From the NCBI GenBank assembly GCA_016098155.1, contig JAAAJB010000354.1, positions 5,670 to 36,578 on the forward strand: a stretch of DNA of 30,909 bases, read 5' to 3'. Below the pieces are notes generated by a model. That model was not told the DNA's origin and did no database searches. It was given only the letters and a program-made list of their open reading frames with translations. Position numbers and translations under genes: made by a program. Positions within the stretch are counted from its first letter, which is position 1. Each line of letters starts with the position of its first letter. The stretch comes from Actinomortierella ambigua. Its lineage: Eukaryota > Mortierellomycota > Mortierellomycetes > Mortierellales > Mortierellaceae. Positions 30,015 through 30,909 of this stretch are shown piece by piece.

Positions 30015-30909
30015 GATGCGCTCGAATGATGACCGACGACGAAAAGAAGAATAGCAGAGATGGCGAACAAAGCAACAAAGAAAGAAAGGGAATAGGGTCG
30101 AGGGTGATGGAGGATGCGAAAGGATACCAGCTCCTTTTGTTCCCTGGTCGAGATGAAAGGATGTGGTGTGCAGAAAGCAGTGATGCAGAAAAGAAAGAAT
30201 AAAAAACCTTCCAAACCCTAACCTTCACCTTGATTCTTGTACTTTGTCAATTGAGCCAAAATTGATCGTTTTATTCGACTCTTCAAAGAAAAACGCGACA
30301 CCTACAATTCACATCAAGGTCTCCAGTAGGCGTGTGAGCATAGATAAGAAGCGTGTGGCCCCGCTCCATGTCACCACTGCCCTCATGACCTTGAGTCCGA
30401 CTCACTCTGTAGGATCCACTATCACTCAACATGCGCTAATCTTGAAGGGGTGATCCAGCAACGCGCTGCCAGAACCCACAGTTGATTTTCAAAAGATTTA
30501 AGCGTATCCCATTTCGGCAGACACGGACTCTCGGAGGATTTCCTTTCAGATTTCTACTGCAGTGTTCATGGTCAACATTGAGGAGCCACGGGCAACCAGG
30601 TACCAGGCTTAGGTCCCAGGGATTATTTTACATTCGACCCGACGGTCTTGGTGGAAAGACCGACTTTTTTGAATGGCTATCACGAAGAAGAGAAAGAATA
30701 GAAGAAGAGAAGCGGAAAATTAAGAGGGCCGAAAAAAAATTTAAAGAAAAATTAAATTTAAAAAAATTTGAGCCGATTTTAGAGGGAAAAGGCAAACTTA
30801 CAATGTTGCTAAATTTGCAATATGTTTCATGATGGTAAAAAAATTAAAGAAAATTGTCGTGAACCTGAGCCCTTTTATGGCACCTAGCTATTTCCTGCCA
30901 TTTCTAGTA
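30015..30909. other. Upstream flank of ERV41-like gene and unexplained AT-rich end
   Basis: The first 200 bp or so should carry the ERV41-like promoter. From about 30670 to the window end the sequence becomes markedly AT-rich, unlike all other intergenic regions here. A perfect 7-bp hairpin (30643-30649 with 30656-30662, loop of 6) is followed by a T run (30665-30670), resembling an intrinsic or Pol III-type stop. A plus-strand frame (30482-30832) starts with TTG, is Lys/Arg/Glu-rich at its end, and matches nothing I know. No gene is called. Confidence 0.4.

Noticed and set aside
30482..30832. 116-codon plus-strand frame
   Set aside because: Starts with TTG and crosses a composition boundary; no family recognised.

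Overview
The window looks like nuclear DNA of an early-diverging fungus, most likely Mucoromycota/Mortierellomycota (a Mortierella-like genome is my best guess). The reasons are compact genes with many short GT-AG introns (about 90-500 nt, donors mostly GTAAGT/GTATGT), long Ser/Thr/Ala/Gln runs in coding exons, abundant CT/GA and poly-A/T tracts, and a gene set mixing fungal proteins (GVP36-type BAR protein, kexin-type secreted precursor) with families usually absent from Dikarya (C9orf72-like DENN protein, ferroportin). All gene models below were assembled by hand, joining exons by splice sites, reading phase and family similarity; every model closes in frame from ATG to stop.

Layout. 775-2923 (-): RNF126/RNF115-type RING-H2 ubiquitin ligase, 7 exons. 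3616-6104 (+): ferroportin-family iron exporter, 5 exons, one GC-AG intron. 6427-8421 (-): mitochondrial carrier with a long basic/Gln insertion. 8826-12692 (-): C9orf72 homologue, 8 exons, about 994 aa, with a 10-N assembly gap in one intron. 13918-14706 and 14923-15632 (+): tandem pair of small secreted ML-domain (NPC2-like) proteins with identical intron phases. 16397-19497 (+): LETM1/Mdm38 mitochondrial inner-membrane protein. 20175-21679 (+): secreted acidic precursor cut up by Lys-Arg sites, a probable kexin-processed peptide precursor. 22171-23700 (-): BAR-domain GVP36-like protein. 24289-27642 (-): EF-hand calcium-dependent ATP-Mg/Pi carrier (SCaMC/SLC25A24 type) with a very long N-terminal extension. 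28380-30014 (-): ERV41/ERGIC2 cargo receptor. The last 0.9 kb, including an AT-rich end, is unexplained.

The genes do not form an obvious pathway cluster, as expected for a eukaryotic chromosome. By function they fall into mitochondrial transport (two SLC25 carriers, LETM1), membrane traffic (C9orf72-like, GVP36, ERV41), secretion (two ML proteins, the Lys-Arg precursor), ubiquitination and iron export. The two items I would look at first are the C9orf72 homologue and the Lys-Arg-punctuated secreted precursor.

No rRNA, tRNA, CRISPR array, or complete transposon was recognised.
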